From positions 11,291 through 75,290 of the forward strand of contig CABVDL010000003.1 in NCBI GenBank assembly GCA_902497035.1: DNA of 64,000 nt. The letters are read 5' to 3'. Source of the DNA: an uncultured Prevotella sp. GTDB lineage: Bacteria > Bacteroidota > Bacteroidia > Bacteroidales > Bacteroidaceae. Made by a program: the position numbers and the translations under genes. Below are positions 52,254-61,768 of the stretch, one piece after another (positions within the stretch are counted from its first letter, which is position 1; each line of letters starts with the position of its first letter). The notes under the pieces were generated by a model. The model saw only the letters and a list, made by a program, of their open reading frames with translations, did no database searches and had not been told where the DNA came from.

Positions 52254-54658
52254 AAATGAACGTTGAAAAAAGCAAGCGTATGACAAAGGGTGCAAAATAT
52301 GCAAATGGAGTGGGAAGTCTATTGTTAGTATTTGTCACAATGCTGGCGATGTGTCCTGTGGGAGTCAAGGCCCAGACGACGCGCCTCTCGGATTATGTAA
52401 ATCCCAATATCGGAACGGCTCATTGCAGGTGGTTCTTCTACACGCCTGCGGCAGTCCCGTTTGGCATGGCCAAGCCAGCTCCGTCCACCGACGGTCACCT
52501 CGGCAACCCAAGCGGCTGGGAGGCGGTGGGCTACGACTGTCGTCATCGGTCCATAGAGGGCTTTGCCAACTTCCATGAGTTTCAGATTGGGGGCGTGGTG
52601 CTCGCGCCCACCGTCGGCCGGCTGCAGACCACGCCCGGGGAACTGGACAATCCCGACGGAGGCTACCGCTCGCGTTTTGACAAGCGCGACGAGACTGCGC
52701 GTCCCGGTTACTATTCGGTGATGCTGAAGGACTATGGCGTGAAGTGTGAACTGACATCCACGAAGCATGTGGCCTTCCACCGTTACACTTTCCCCAAATC
52801 GGAACAGGCTCACGTCATCTTCGACATCGGCCACAAGCAGGGTGAGAGTGGGGAAGTGAAAGATGCCTTTGTAAAATGTTCCAAAGACGGTACGGTGGAA
52901 GGCTATGTCACCACGTTGCCCGTCTATGTGAACATCTATCAGAAAGGGGCTGATGTAAAGATGTATTTTTATGCCAAAGTCAGCAAGAGGCCCACGTCGA
53001 TAGGAACTTTCCTTTCAGGGAAGATAAGTGATGGCGTCGAGTCAGCCTCGGGGAAAGGCTGTGGCGCTTATATGACATTCTCCACCGCCGAGGGAGAGCC
53101 TGTAGAAATAAAGGTAGGCTTGTCTTACACCTCCATTGAACATGCCCGGGAGAATTTGCTTGCCGAGGCCGACGGCATCTCTTTTGATGACGCGAGGAGG
53201 CAGGCAGAGGCCGTCTGGGACGACTATCTCGGCCGTATTGCTGTTGAGGGTGGAAAATATGAGGACAAGGTGAAATTCTATACGGGACTGTACCATGCCC
53301 TGCTTGGACGCGGACTGGCCAGTGATGTATGTGGAGCCTATCCAAAGAATGACGGCACAGTGGGGCAGATACCTTGCGGAGACGACGGTAAGCCGCTATT
53401 CCACCACTACAACACCGATGCAATTTGGGGCGGTTTTTGGAACCTTACCCAGTTGTGGGCGCTGGCCTATCCCGAATATTACAGTGACTGGGTGAAAAGC
53501 CAGCTGCTGGTCTACAAGGATGCCGGATGGCTGGGAGACGGCATAGCCTGTAGCCGCTATGTGTCCGGAGTTGGAACTAATTTTACCGGACTGGCCATCG
53601 CCTCAGCCTATAACTGTGGCATACGTGACTTCGATGCTAATCTTGCTTTTGAGGCGGCTCTGAAAAACGAGGTGGAATGGAAAGACCGTAAAGAGGGTGC
53701 GGGAAAAATGGATGTACGCCAGTTTGTAACCCGCGGATATTGTCCTTACGAGAAAAAATTCGCCATGAACACTTCTGACGAGGGCTCCGGCTTCGCAGCC
53801 TCGCACACTTTGGAGTACAGCTTCAGCAGTTATGCCGTGGCTCAGTTTGCCAAGTCGCTTGGCCGGAAATCCGATTACAAACGATTGGAGAAGCTCTCAC
53901 ATGGCTGGGAATATCTCTACGACCCGACCGTCAAGCTCATCCGCCCCAAGGACACGCAGGGACATTTCATAAGTGACTTCGACCCGCTCGCTCCGTGGAA
54001 GGGCTTCCAGGAGGGCAATGCCGTGCAATATACTTTCTATGTGCCCCACCACATCGAGCAATTGGTGAGGAAGATGGGACAGGACGAGTTCAACACCCGC
54101 TTGGACAGCATATTCATCGTCTCCGAGAAGGCTGTGTTTGGCGGCGGTACCACCGTTGATGCCTTTGCAGGCCTGCATGCGCTCTATAATCATGGCAACC
54201 AGCCCAATCTTCATATCTCATGGCTCTTTAACTTCTCCGGCAAGCCATGGCTGTCGCAGAAATGGGTGCATGCCATCCTGAATGAGTTCTATGGCACGGA
54301 AGAGGTACACGGCTATGGCTATGGCCAGGATGAGGACCAGGGACAGTTGGGCGCATGGTATGTGATGTCGGCTCTTGGTCTGTTCGACGTCAAGGGACTG
54401 ACCGGGCCTGATCCGGCATTCAGCGTCGGCGTGCCGCTGTTTGACAAGGTGACCATCAGACTGAACGGCAACTACTGCAAGGGCAAAGCGTTTGTCATAG
54501 AGACGCGGAGACAGTCGTACGATGACATCTATGTGAGCAGCGTGGAGCTTGGCGGCAAGCCCATGCAGGGTCTCCGCCTGCCGTTCAAGAGCGTGTGCGG
54601 GGGAGGGCATCTCGTGATTGACGCCTCGTCAGTGCCGAATGAAACGTTAACCAAATAA
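52250..54658 (+). CDS. GH92 alpha-mannosidase
   Basis: A second, 802-residue GH92 enzyme without the extra beta-sandwich. The signal peptide covers about residues 18-42 (VGSLLLVFVTMLAMCPVGVKA). The family segments are RLSDYVNPNIGTAHCRWFF, FANFHEFQIGGVVLAP, FQEGNAVQYTFYVPHH (Val replaces the more usual Trp after EGNA) and YGQDEDQGQLGAWYVMSALG. Two different GH92 proteins in one operon probably act on different alpha linkages (1,2 or 1,3), as in known mannan loci. ATGA overlap with the previous stop shows translational coupling. Confidence 0.92.
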   Translation: MKMNVEKSKRMTKGAKYANGVGSLLLVFVTMLAMCPVGVKAQTTRLSDYVNPNIGTAHCRWFFYTPAAVPFGMAKPAPSTDGHLGNPSGWEAVGYDCRHRSIEGFANFHEFQIGGVVLAPTVGRLQTTPGELDNPDGGYRSRFDKRDETARPGYYSVMLKDYGVKCELTSTKHVAFHRYTFPKSEQAHVIFDIGHKQGESGEVKDAFVKCSKDGTVEGYVTTLPVYVNIYQKGADVKMYFYAKVSKRPTSIGTFLSGKISDGVESASGKGCGAYMTFSTAEGEPVEIKVGLSYTSIEHARENLLAEADGISFDDARRQAEAVWDDYLGRIAVEGGKYEDKVKFYTGLYHALLGRGLASDVCGAYPKNDGTVGQIPCGDDGKPLFHHYNTDAIWGGFWNLTQLWALAYPEYYSDWVKSQLLVYKDAGWLGDGIACSRYVSGVGTNFTGLAIASAYNCGIRDFDANLAFEAALKNEVEWKDRKEGAGKMDVRQFVTRGYCPYEKKFAMNTSDEGSGFAASHTLEYSFSSYAVAQFAKSLGRKSDYKRLEKLSHGWEYLYDPTVKLIRPKDTQGHFISDFDPLAPWKGFQEGNAVQYTFYVPHHIEQLVRKMGQDEFNTRLDSIFIVSEKAVFGGGTTVDAFAGLHALYNHGNQPNLHISWLFNFSGKPWLSQKWVHAILNEFYGTEEVHGYGYGQDEDQGQLGAWYVMSALGLFDVKGLTGPDPAFSVGVPLFDKVTIRLNGNYCKGKAFVIETRRQSYDDIYVSSVELGGKPMQGLRLPFKSVCGGGHLVIDASSVPNETLTK

Positions 54659-54668
54659 CAGGCAGAAG

Positions 54669-55817
54669 ATGAAGTCAAAGCATATTCTAAAAGTATTGCC
54701 CGTCCTGTCGGGGTTCTTCATCATGGGCTTCTGCGACATTGTCGGCATTGCGTCAGACTATGTGCAGCGCACCTTTGACTGGTCGTCGACCATGACCGGC
54801 TTCATACCCTCCATGGTCTTTGTGTGGTTTCTGTTCCTTGGCATCCCCATCGGCAATCTGATGAACAGGTGGGGGCGCAAGCGGACGGTGCTAATCAGCA
54901 TGGCCGTCACCGTCCTCGGCATGCTGCTGCCACTGGTGGACTACACCAGTCTGACCTGCGTGGCGGCTTTCGTGATGCTCGGCATAGGCAACGCCATACT
55001 ACAGGTGTCGCTCAACCCGCTGCTGACAGATGTCGTCAACGGCCGCTATGTCACGTCAGCCCTTACCGCCGGACAGGTAATCAAGGCTCTGTCCTCCCTG
55101 TTGGGGCCGGAGTTCATACTGATGTCCATAGGCATGTTCGGTGAGGCCCACTGGTACTATTGCTTTCCCCTCATGGGTCTGGTCACCATTGTCTCGGCCT
55201 TGTGGATAGGCGTCACGCCCATAGCCGGTACAAGAAACGCGGAGGAAGGCATCAGCATGGCCGACACTTTCGGCCTGCTCAGGGACTCCAAGGTGCTGTT
55301 GCTCTTCTTTGGCATATTCTTCATCGTAGGCGTTGATGTGTCGACCAATTATATCAGCTCAAAGCTGATGGTGCAGCGCTTCGGCTGGGCAGAGGTCCAG
55401 GCCAAGTGGGCGCCACAGGTCTATTTCCTGTGCCGAACCATTGGCGCGTTCGTGGGAGTGCTGCTGTTGTCGTATATCAGTGAGCGCCGCTATTTCAGAT
55501 ATAATATAGTGGCTTGCCTGCTGTCGCTTCTTGTGCTGCTGTTCTTCGTGCATCCGGTTGTCAGCCTCGTCTGCATCGGGTGTGTCGGCTTCTTCGCCTC
55601 TTCGGTGTTCTCCATCATCTATTCGATAGCGCTGAGGTATAGGCCCGATGATGCCAACCGCATGTCTGGCTTGATGATAACAGCCATTGCGGGCGGAGGC
55701 CTGGTGACACCCTTCATGGGCTTCGCCATGGATGAGGTCGGCATAGCCGGCGGCATCCTTGTCACGCTGCTCTGCGTCTGCTATCTCGTCTTCTGTGCTT
55801 TTGCGGTAAAGGAATGA
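54669..55817 (+). CDS. Sugar transporter of the major facilitator superfamily
   Basis: A 382-residue inner-membrane protein with about 12 hydrophobic helices in two halves. The loop between helices 2 and 3 carries GNLMNRWGRKRTV, the common MFS G-x3-D/R-x-G-R-K/R-x motif. The helix 5 segment LNPLLTDVVNG resembles the FHS/sugar-MFS group. It follows the second GH92 gene by 10 bases and lies before the susCD pair, so it most likely brings released mannose or small mannosides from periplasm to cytoplasm. It ends the GC-richer part of PUL2; a 101-base gap follows. Confidence 0.88.
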   Translation: MKSKHILKVLPVLSGFFIMGFCDIVGIASDYVQRTFDWSSTMTGFIPSMVFVWFLFLGIPIGNLMNRWGRKRTVLISMAVTVLGMLLPLVDYTSLTCVAAFVMLGIGNAILQVSLNPLLTDVVNGRYVTSALTAGQVIKALSSLLGPEFILMSIGMFGEAHWYYCFPLMGLVTIVSALWIGVTPIAGTRNAEEGISMADTFGLLRDSKVLLLFFGIFFIVGVDVSTNYISSKLMVQRFGWAEVQAKWAPQVYFLCRTIGAFVGVLLLSYISERRYFRYNIVACLLSLLVLLFFVHPVVSLVCIGCVGFFASSVFSIIYSIALRYRPDDANRMSGLMITAIAGGGLVTPFMGFAMDEVGIAGGILVTLLCVCYLVFCAFAVKE

Positions 55818-55918
55818 AAAATGTTTGTCATGCAAGCTTCAAGTCGGTCAGGGTAAAGTAAGGTGAGGAACTGACCAATATTAGAATCAATTACAAAACT
55901 AGAAACCAATTTTTTATT

Positions 55919-58900
55919 ATGGATTTAAAATTTAATCAAACGGAGGGTACTGGCTCACTTTATCATGATATAAAGAGAGCATGGAACCGATTATTGACAC
56001 TGGTTATTCTATGTTGTCTGTATCCTTTTATTAACTTGTCTTATGCTCAACAGCCTAAACAAGTAACGGTAAGTGGCACCGTCTATGATGGAGGCGAACC
56101 GCTTATTGGTGTTACAGTACAAGGGAGCAATCAAACAGGTGTTGTTACTGACCTTAATGGGCAATACAGGATAAGTGTACCAAGTGACGGCCAACTGACA
56201 TTCTCGTATCTTGGCTATAAGAAGCAGACGGTTAATGTTAATGGCCGGAAACAGATTGATGTGACTATGCAGACAGAAAACGTTCTGCTTAATGATGTGG
56301 TGGTTGTAGGTTATGGCAGTCAGAAGAAAGTGAATTTGACGGGTGCTGTGGCTTCAGTCTCTTCAAAAGAACTTGATGGGCGTCCTATCGCCAATGCCAT
56401 AGAGGGACTGCAGGGAACCAGCCCTGGACTTATTATCCAGGAAGGCAGTTCTACGCCAGGTAGCGTGCCATCGCTCAACGTCCGTGGACTTAACACTATG
56501 AATGATAATAATCCACTGGTTATTATTGATGGCATAGAAGGCTCGTTGGCTAATTTGAATCCATCTGATATCGATCAGATATCTATTTTAAAGGATGCTT
56601 CTTCAACTGCCATTTATGGTTCCCGGGCTTCCAATGGTGTTATTCTTGTCACTACAAAATTTGGAAAAGATGGACGCACCGAAGTGAATTATGACTTTAA
56701 CTATGGCGTTCAGGCACCGACCTCCCTTCCAAAAGTAGTTGATTCCTGGGTATATGCAGAACTTTATAATGAGGCAGCAGTCAATTCTGGCCGGTCTGTT
56801 AAGTTTACCCCTGAACAAATAAGAAGCTTTAGAGAAGTAGGACCAAATGTGAAGTGGATCAAAGAACTGTACCATGATTATAGTCCTATGAGCAGCCATA
56901 ATCTGTCCGTGACAGGAGGCAGTAAGTCGCTAACCTATCTTGCATCCTTTGGCTATGAGGATCAAAATAGTATGTTCAAGGGACCTGATTACGGTTACCA
57001 GCGGTATAATGCGCGCTTGAATGTCAGCCATCAGGTATCAAACCGTTTTAAGGTGAATATTACGACCCAATTTGCACGAAATAATATCAAAGAACATGCT
57101 TATTGGACTGAATGGATTATTGAGCAGGCTAATCGAATGCCTCCAATATATAACATAAAGAATGAGGATGGAAGTTACACCTATCCAAGCGGAAGCAATT
57201 CTAACTCACTGCAACGCCTTGAACAGGGTGGGTATCGCAAGAATCAAAATGATGAATTGCTTGGCACAATTAAAGGAGAATATAAGATAATTGACGGCTT
57301 GAAGCTTACTGGTAGTGTCGGCATACGTATGTGGAACAACAATATGCACCAGAAGCGAAATGCTTTTGAAGGAACGGGCGACTCTGAGAACAGCTTAACT
57401 GATGAGAACTATCAGTCGAGGTATCTTACGACCAATCTGCTTGCAACATATGATAAAAAGTTTGGCAAACACACATTGGGTGTTCTGCTTGGCTATTCAT
57501 ATGAGGGCTTTAAGGAGAAAGAGTTCCAAACAGCTCGTCTGACCGATGACAGTAAATATGATGTCTTTGTGGGTCGTCTTTCCGGTGATGATGTCACTAA
57601 TAGCGGATACAAAAATTCATGGTCTATGTATTCCGGGTTCGCAAGACTTACGTATAATTACGATGAACGCTATATGTTGGAATTCAATATAAGGGATGAT
57701 GTGTCTTCCTATTTTGCCAAAGGCAATCGTTCAGGTATATTCCCCTCCGTGTCTGCAGGTTGGCGTATTTCTGAAGAGAAATTCTGGAAGCCATTAAAAA
57801 AATGGGTTCCATTCATGAAAGTTAGGGGATCTTACGGAACTGTAGGTAATAACCGTATAGGTACATATCAGTATATGCAAACTGTGCAGACAACACAGGG
57901 AATAAGTTTTGGTGACAAGCTCGTTCCTACGGCATCTTTCTCATCAGCCAATCCTGACATTAAGTGGGAAAGCACAAGCATGGCCGATATAGGCTTGGAT
58001 TTGGGTTTGCTCGACAATAATTTGCGCGTGACATTTGATGCTTTCAGCAATCATACCAAGAACATACTGGTTAACCTTCCGGTACCAGGGCTGTTTGGTA
58101 ATGGAGCTCCTATTCAGAATGCTGGTAAGGTACAGACAAGAGGATGGGAATTTCAGGTCAACTATGACTTGAAGACTGGAATTGTTCAGCATCACTTTGC
58201 TGGAAATGTTTCCGACTCATACAACAAAGTGACCGATGTGAATGGGGCGGAAATCATCAGTGGAGGTGATGTGAATAAAATAATAAAGGAGGGTTACCCT
58301 TTAAATTCTTATTATGCTTACCGTTCTAATGGGTTCTTCCAGAATGAGGCTGAGTGCAAAGCAGGACCTCATCTTGATGGTATTACTCCTAAACCTGGGG
58401 ATATACGGTATCTGGATAAAAATGGAGATGGCGTGATTAAGGCTGATGACGACCGTTTTGTCGTTGGCAATGATTTTCCGAGATACACTTTTGGCTTCAA
58501 TTATTCTGTAGAAGTAAAAGGCTTCTTTATGAGTATGATGTGGCAAGGAGTAGGCAAGAGAAGCCGATGGATGCGTGGTGAGTCAGTCGAAGCATTCCAT
58601 AATAATAATGAGGGTCCCGTGCTTGACTTCCATATTGACCGTTGGACACCAACCAATCCAGATGCTACATATCCACGTTTGACGATGGGATCAGAATCGG
58701 CAAATAACGCGGCTAAATCTGATTTCTGGATTATGGATGCAAAATACTTAAGGCTTAAGAATATACAATTTGGATATGATTTTCCTAAGACGCTGATAGG
58801 CAAGATTGGCATCCGCGGACTTAGAGTCTATTTAAGTGGTCAAAATCTTTTGACATTTGACAAGATGAAAGGCGGATGGGATCCGGAATACAACGCAGAC

Positions 58901-58963
58901 GGCAGCGGACGTGCTTATCCGGTAGCTAAGGTTTATTCATTTGGTCTTAATGTTAAATTCTAA
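55919..58963 (+). CDS. SusC-like TonB-dependent transporter (PUL2)
   Basis: A 1014-residue outer-membrane importer with a signal peptide ending near YAQQ. Unlike the PUL1 SusC it lacks the STN domain and begins with the carboxypeptidase-like domain (VSGTVYDGGEPLIGVTV), the TonB-box region LNDVVVVGYGSQKK, the plug (ISILKDASSTAIYGSRASNG) and the barrel ending FGLNVKF. Absence of STN agrees with control by GntR, not a sigma pair. Codon use here is clearly AT-richer than in the genes before 55817. susD follows after 11 bases. Confidence 0.95.
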   Translation: MDLKFNQTEGTGSLYHDIKRAWNRLLTLVILCCLYPFINLSYAQQPKQVTVSGTVYDGGEPLIGVTVQGSNQTGVVTDLNGQYRISVPSDGQLTFSYLGYKKQTVNVNGRKQIDVTMQTENVLLNDVVVVGYGSQKKVNLTGAVASVSSKELDGRPIANAIEGLQGTSPGLIIQEGSSTPGSVPSLNVRGLNTMNDNNPLVIIDGIEGSLANLNPSDIDQISILKDASSTAIYGSRASNGVILVTTKFGKDGRTEVNYDFNYGVQAPTSLPKVVDSWVYAELYNEAAVNSGRSVKFTPEQIRSFREVGPNVKWIKELYHDYSPMSSHNLSVTGGSKSLTYLASFGYEDQNSMFKGPDYGYQRYNARLNVSHQVSNRFKVNITTQFARNNIKEHAYWTEWIIEQANRMPPIYNIKNEDGSYTYPSGSNSNSLQRLEQGGYRKNQNDELLGTIKGEYKIIDGLKLTGSVGIRMWNNNMHQKRNAFEGTGDSENSLTDENYQSRYLTTNLLATYDKKFGKHTLGVLLGYSYEGFKEKEFQTARLTDDSKYDVFVGRLSGDDVTNSGYKNSWSMYSGFARLTYNYDERYMLEFNIRDDVSSYFAKGNRSGIFPSVSAGWRISEEKFWKPLKKWVPFMKVRGSYGTVGNNRIGTYQYMQTVQTTQGISFGDKLVPTASFSSANPDIKWESTSMADIGLDLGLLDNNLRVTFDAFSNHTKNILVNLPVPGLFGNGAPIQNAGKVQTRGWEFQVNYDLKTGIVQHHFAGNVSDSYNKVTDVNGAEIISGGDVNKIIKEGYPLNSYYAYRSNGFFQNEAECKAGPHLDGITPKPGDIRYLDKNGDGVIKADDDRFVVGNDFPRYTFGFNYSVEVKGFFMSMMWQGVGKRSRWMRGESVEAFHNNNEGPVLDFHIDRWTPTNPDATYPRLTMGSESANNAAKSDFWIMDAKYLRLKNIQFGYDFPKTLIGKIGIRGLRVYLSGQNLLTFDKMKGGWDPEYNADGSGRAYPVAKVYSFGLNVKF

Positions 58964-58974
58964 ACCGACAAATT

Positions 58975-60576
58975 ATGAAAAAGTATATAAAAATATTAAT
59001 GACAGCGGTCTTTGTATCGCTAATATCTTCCTGTATAGGTCTTGATACAGCACCATATGATAGAGAAACAGATTTGACTTTCTGGTCTAAAGATTCTCTT
59101 TCGGCTCTTAAGGCTCTTAATACTTGCTATATCAATCTGGCAACAATGGATGAGCAGCTTTGGAGTGATTGTATGACAGACAATGCCTATACAAAGCAGC
59201 CGTCGGCATATACCCAGAGTATTGGCAACGGTTCTTATTCTACTGCCGACAATTATGTTAAGTCTGTCTGGGATACTAAATATGCAGGTATCCGCGCGTG
59301 TAACGAAGTGCTGAATAATATTGGCAAGTTGCAACATCTTAATCCCGATTTGAGGAAACGTTATATTGGTGAGGCAAAGTTTATAAGGGCTTATCATTAC
59401 TACCAGCTCTATACCAAATTCGGAGCCGTCCCCTACTTTACCAATGTGTTGTCGGTAAAAGAAAGTCAACAGATTAGTCGTACGCCAAAGGAGCAGGTCG
59501 TAAATCATGTCCTTGCTGAACTGAATGAGATTATTAATGATGACGACCTGCCTTCATCCTATGGTTCGGATGATAAGGGAAGAATTACTAAGTGGGCGGC
59601 AATGTCACTAAAGGCCAAGGTATATCTTTTTGATAGTAATTGGCAGAGAGTAAAGGAAATTACCGACACCATCATAAAACAAGGAGGCTTCAAACTTTTC
59701 CCAAGCTATTCGGGACTTTTTGAAGTAGCTAATGAAGGAAATTGCGAGGTAATTCTTGACGCTCAGTATCGTTCCGTGAGCAGAGAGTCAAATATAATGT
59801 ATTCATTCTTGCCACCATCAATGGGTGGCTATAGCCAGCTATCACCATTGCAGTCGCTCGTTGACAGTTATATCATGCTCAATGGAAAGTCGATTCAAGA
59901 CCCGGCCTCAGGTTACGATGAGAATAATCCTTATGTAAATCGTGATCCTCGTTTGGCTGCTACAATAATGTATACCGGCAATTATTACACCTTATCTGAT
60001 GGCACGAAAAAAGTTATAAATTGCCAAAAAGGTGAGGGTCAGGATGGATACAATGTTTCTTCTGACTGTACTGCAACTGGATATTATTTAAAGAAATGGT
60101 GGGATAAGACCTATCGTGCGACACTGCAGAGTGGTCTAAATCCAATCTTAGTGCGCTATGCAGACATACTGCTGATGAATGCAGAGGCAAATATGGAATT
60201 AGGAACCTTTGATGCAACGGTATGGAATAATACCATCAGGCCAATCCGAGTTCGCGCTGGATTTACTGAAAATGGAGCTCTTGACTTTCCCTCCTCCATG
60301 ACCAAGGATGAACTCAGAGAGGTCATTCGTAACGAGCGCCGTTGTGAACTTGCAATGGAAGGCTTGCGCCGTGAGGATATCATCAGATGGAAAATAGCAG
60401 ACAAAGTACTGAATGGGTGGGCTCATGGCTTTAAGACCGGTGAGACCGTTGGGACAGACAATGGCTATGTCAGGGTTGAGCAGCGTCAATTTGATGCCAA
60501 TAAGCATTATCTGTGGCCAATCCCTCAGTATGACCGAGATCTCAATAAAAATCTAGACCAAAATCCAAACTGGTAA
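58975..60576 (+). CDS. SusD-like glycan-binding lipoprotein (PUL2)
   Basis: A 533-residue lipoprotein (lipobox ISSC near residue 20, followed by I-G-L-D) with the SusD/RagB pattern: GEAKFIRAYHYYQLYTKFGAVP in the TPR-like region, VRYADILLMNAEANMELG, and NERRCELAMEGLRREDIIRW near the C-terminus. Length is normal. With the adjacent SusC it forms the mannan importer, and the next gene encodes the SusE-like partner. AT-rich like its SusC partner. Confidence 0.95.
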   Translation: MKKYIKILMTAVFVSLISSCIGLDTAPYDRETDLTFWSKDSLSALKALNTCYINLATMDEQLWSDCMTDNAYTKQPSAYTQSIGNGSYSTADNYVKSVWDTKYAGIRACNEVLNNIGKLQHLNPDLRKRYIGEAKFIRAYHYYQLYTKFGAVPYFTNVLSVKESQQISRTPKEQVVNHVLAELNEIINDDDLPSSYGSDDKGRITKWAAMSLKAKVYLFDSNWQRVKEITDTIIKQGGFKLFPSYSGLFEVANEGNCEVILDAQYRSVSRESNIMYSFLPPSMGGYSQLSPLQSLVDSYIMLNGKSIQDPASGYDENNPYVNRDPRLAATIMYTGNYYTLSDGTKKVINCQKGEGQDGYNVSSDCTATGYYLKKWWDKTYRATLQSGLNPILVRYADILLMNAEANMELGTFDATVWNNTIRPIRVRAGFTENGALDFPSSMTKDELREVIRNERRCELAMEGLRREDIIRWKIADKVLNGWAHGFKTGETVGTDNGYVRVEQRQFDANKHYLWPIPQYDRDLNKNLDQNPNW

Positions 60577-60607
60577 AGTAATCATTGCAGTATTAAAATA
60601 AGGAGCT

Positions 60608-61756
60608 ATGAAAAAAATATTATTATTTATAGGTGTGGTTGTATTGACCTTGACATCCTGCAAGGACGACTATGACTTTAACCCAGGTTTTACCGTCCCG
60701 ACTGAATTGTCAGGGCCAAAAAGTGTAACTCTTGATGTTACGTCAACAGTTCCAGTTGTTCTTTCATGGTCAGGAGGCAAAGCATCGGATGGCGGTATTG
60801 TACAGTATTCCGTTTTGTTTGATAAGCAAGGAGGCGATTTCAGTAATCCTACAGCTACGTTGCCAAGTGATCTTGGTGCAGAGCCGCAATTGACCATAAC
60901 TCAGAGCCAAATCAACATAATAGCACGTAATGCAGGTATTAAGCCAGAACAAACGGGTACACTCATTTGGACGGTAGTAGCTTCCAGAGGCGGAGATGTG
61001 CAACGTTGTGCTTCAACCTCATCTATCGAAGTAACAAGGGGCGAAGGTATTGATAATCTGCCCTCAGCGTTATTCCTGTATGGCTCAGCTACGGAGAATG
61101 GAGGGCAAGGAGGCCAGCAATTTCGCAAAGTGAGCGATGGCGTGTATAGGATATATACTAAACTTACGGCTGGCAATATTGAATTTAGGTCTTCAACGTC
61201 ATCAGATGCTTTTACCTACTATATTGACCATCAAAATAATGACAAGTTAAAGGAAGGCCCGGGTACAACGACAGTTGACGGTAAGAATGATATAAGTAGA
61301 ATTACTGTAGACTTTAACACGATGTCAATGAATATTGACAACATTGGCAGCAGTGTGCGGTGTATTTGGGGCGCTACATTTGATAACATAGCTGTGCTGC
61401 AATATAAGGGTAATGGTAATTTTAGTGGAGACGGAGATATCAGATTTATTCAGCAGTCGCGTCCGGAAACGAATCCGCCAAGTTGGCTTTCCTGGGTCGA
61501 GGAGCGTTATTATTTCATAGCAAAAGTTAATGGTGCCGATACCTGTTGGGGCCGTGCTGACGATGTAAGTGCCGAGAGACCTGTTGGCGGTGAGCCAGAT
61601 TCGTTCTATGCGCTTCATGAGTTCGGATGGTCACAATGGGATCACTTGTGGAAAATGAAAGGTAGTCTTGATATGAGCCACGCCACAATCACGATTGAGA
61701 CCAATCATAACAATCTCATGATTCACACCTTTACAAACATAACATCAATTAAATGA
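60608..61756 (+). CDS. SusE-like outer-membrane glycan-binding lipoprotein (PUL2)
   Basis: A 382-residue lipoprotein (TLTSC lipobox near residue 18, followed by K-D-D-Y-D). Residues about 25-140 match the SusE N-terminal Ig-like domain (VTSTVPVVLSWSGGKASDGG, YSVLFDKQG, ITQSQINIIARNAG). The second half forms further beta-rich, probably carbohydrate-binding, domains (LYGSATENGGQ, then YRIYTKLTAGNIEFRSS). It starts 31 bases after susD. The role is surface binding of mannan without catalysis. Confidence 0.82.
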   Translation: MKKILLFIGVVVLTLTSCKDDYDFNPGFTVPTELSGPKSVTLDVTSTVPVVLSWSGGKASDGGIVQYSVLFDKQGGDFSNPTATLPSDLGAEPQLTITQSQINIIARNAGIKPEQTGTLIWTVVASRGGDVQRCASTSSIEVTRGEGIDNLPSALFLYGSATENGGQGGQQFRKVSDGVYRIYTKLTAGNIEFRSSTSSDAFTYYIDHQNNDKLKEGPGTTTVDGKNDISRITVDFNTMSMNIDNIGSSVRCIWGATFDNIAVLQYKGNGNFSGDGDIRFIQQSRPETNPPSWLSWVEERYYFIAKVNGADTCWGRADDVSAERPVGGEPDSFYALHEFGWSQWDHLWKMKGSLDMSHATITIETNHNNLMIHTFTNITSIK

Positions 61757-61768
61757 CATTAGACAATT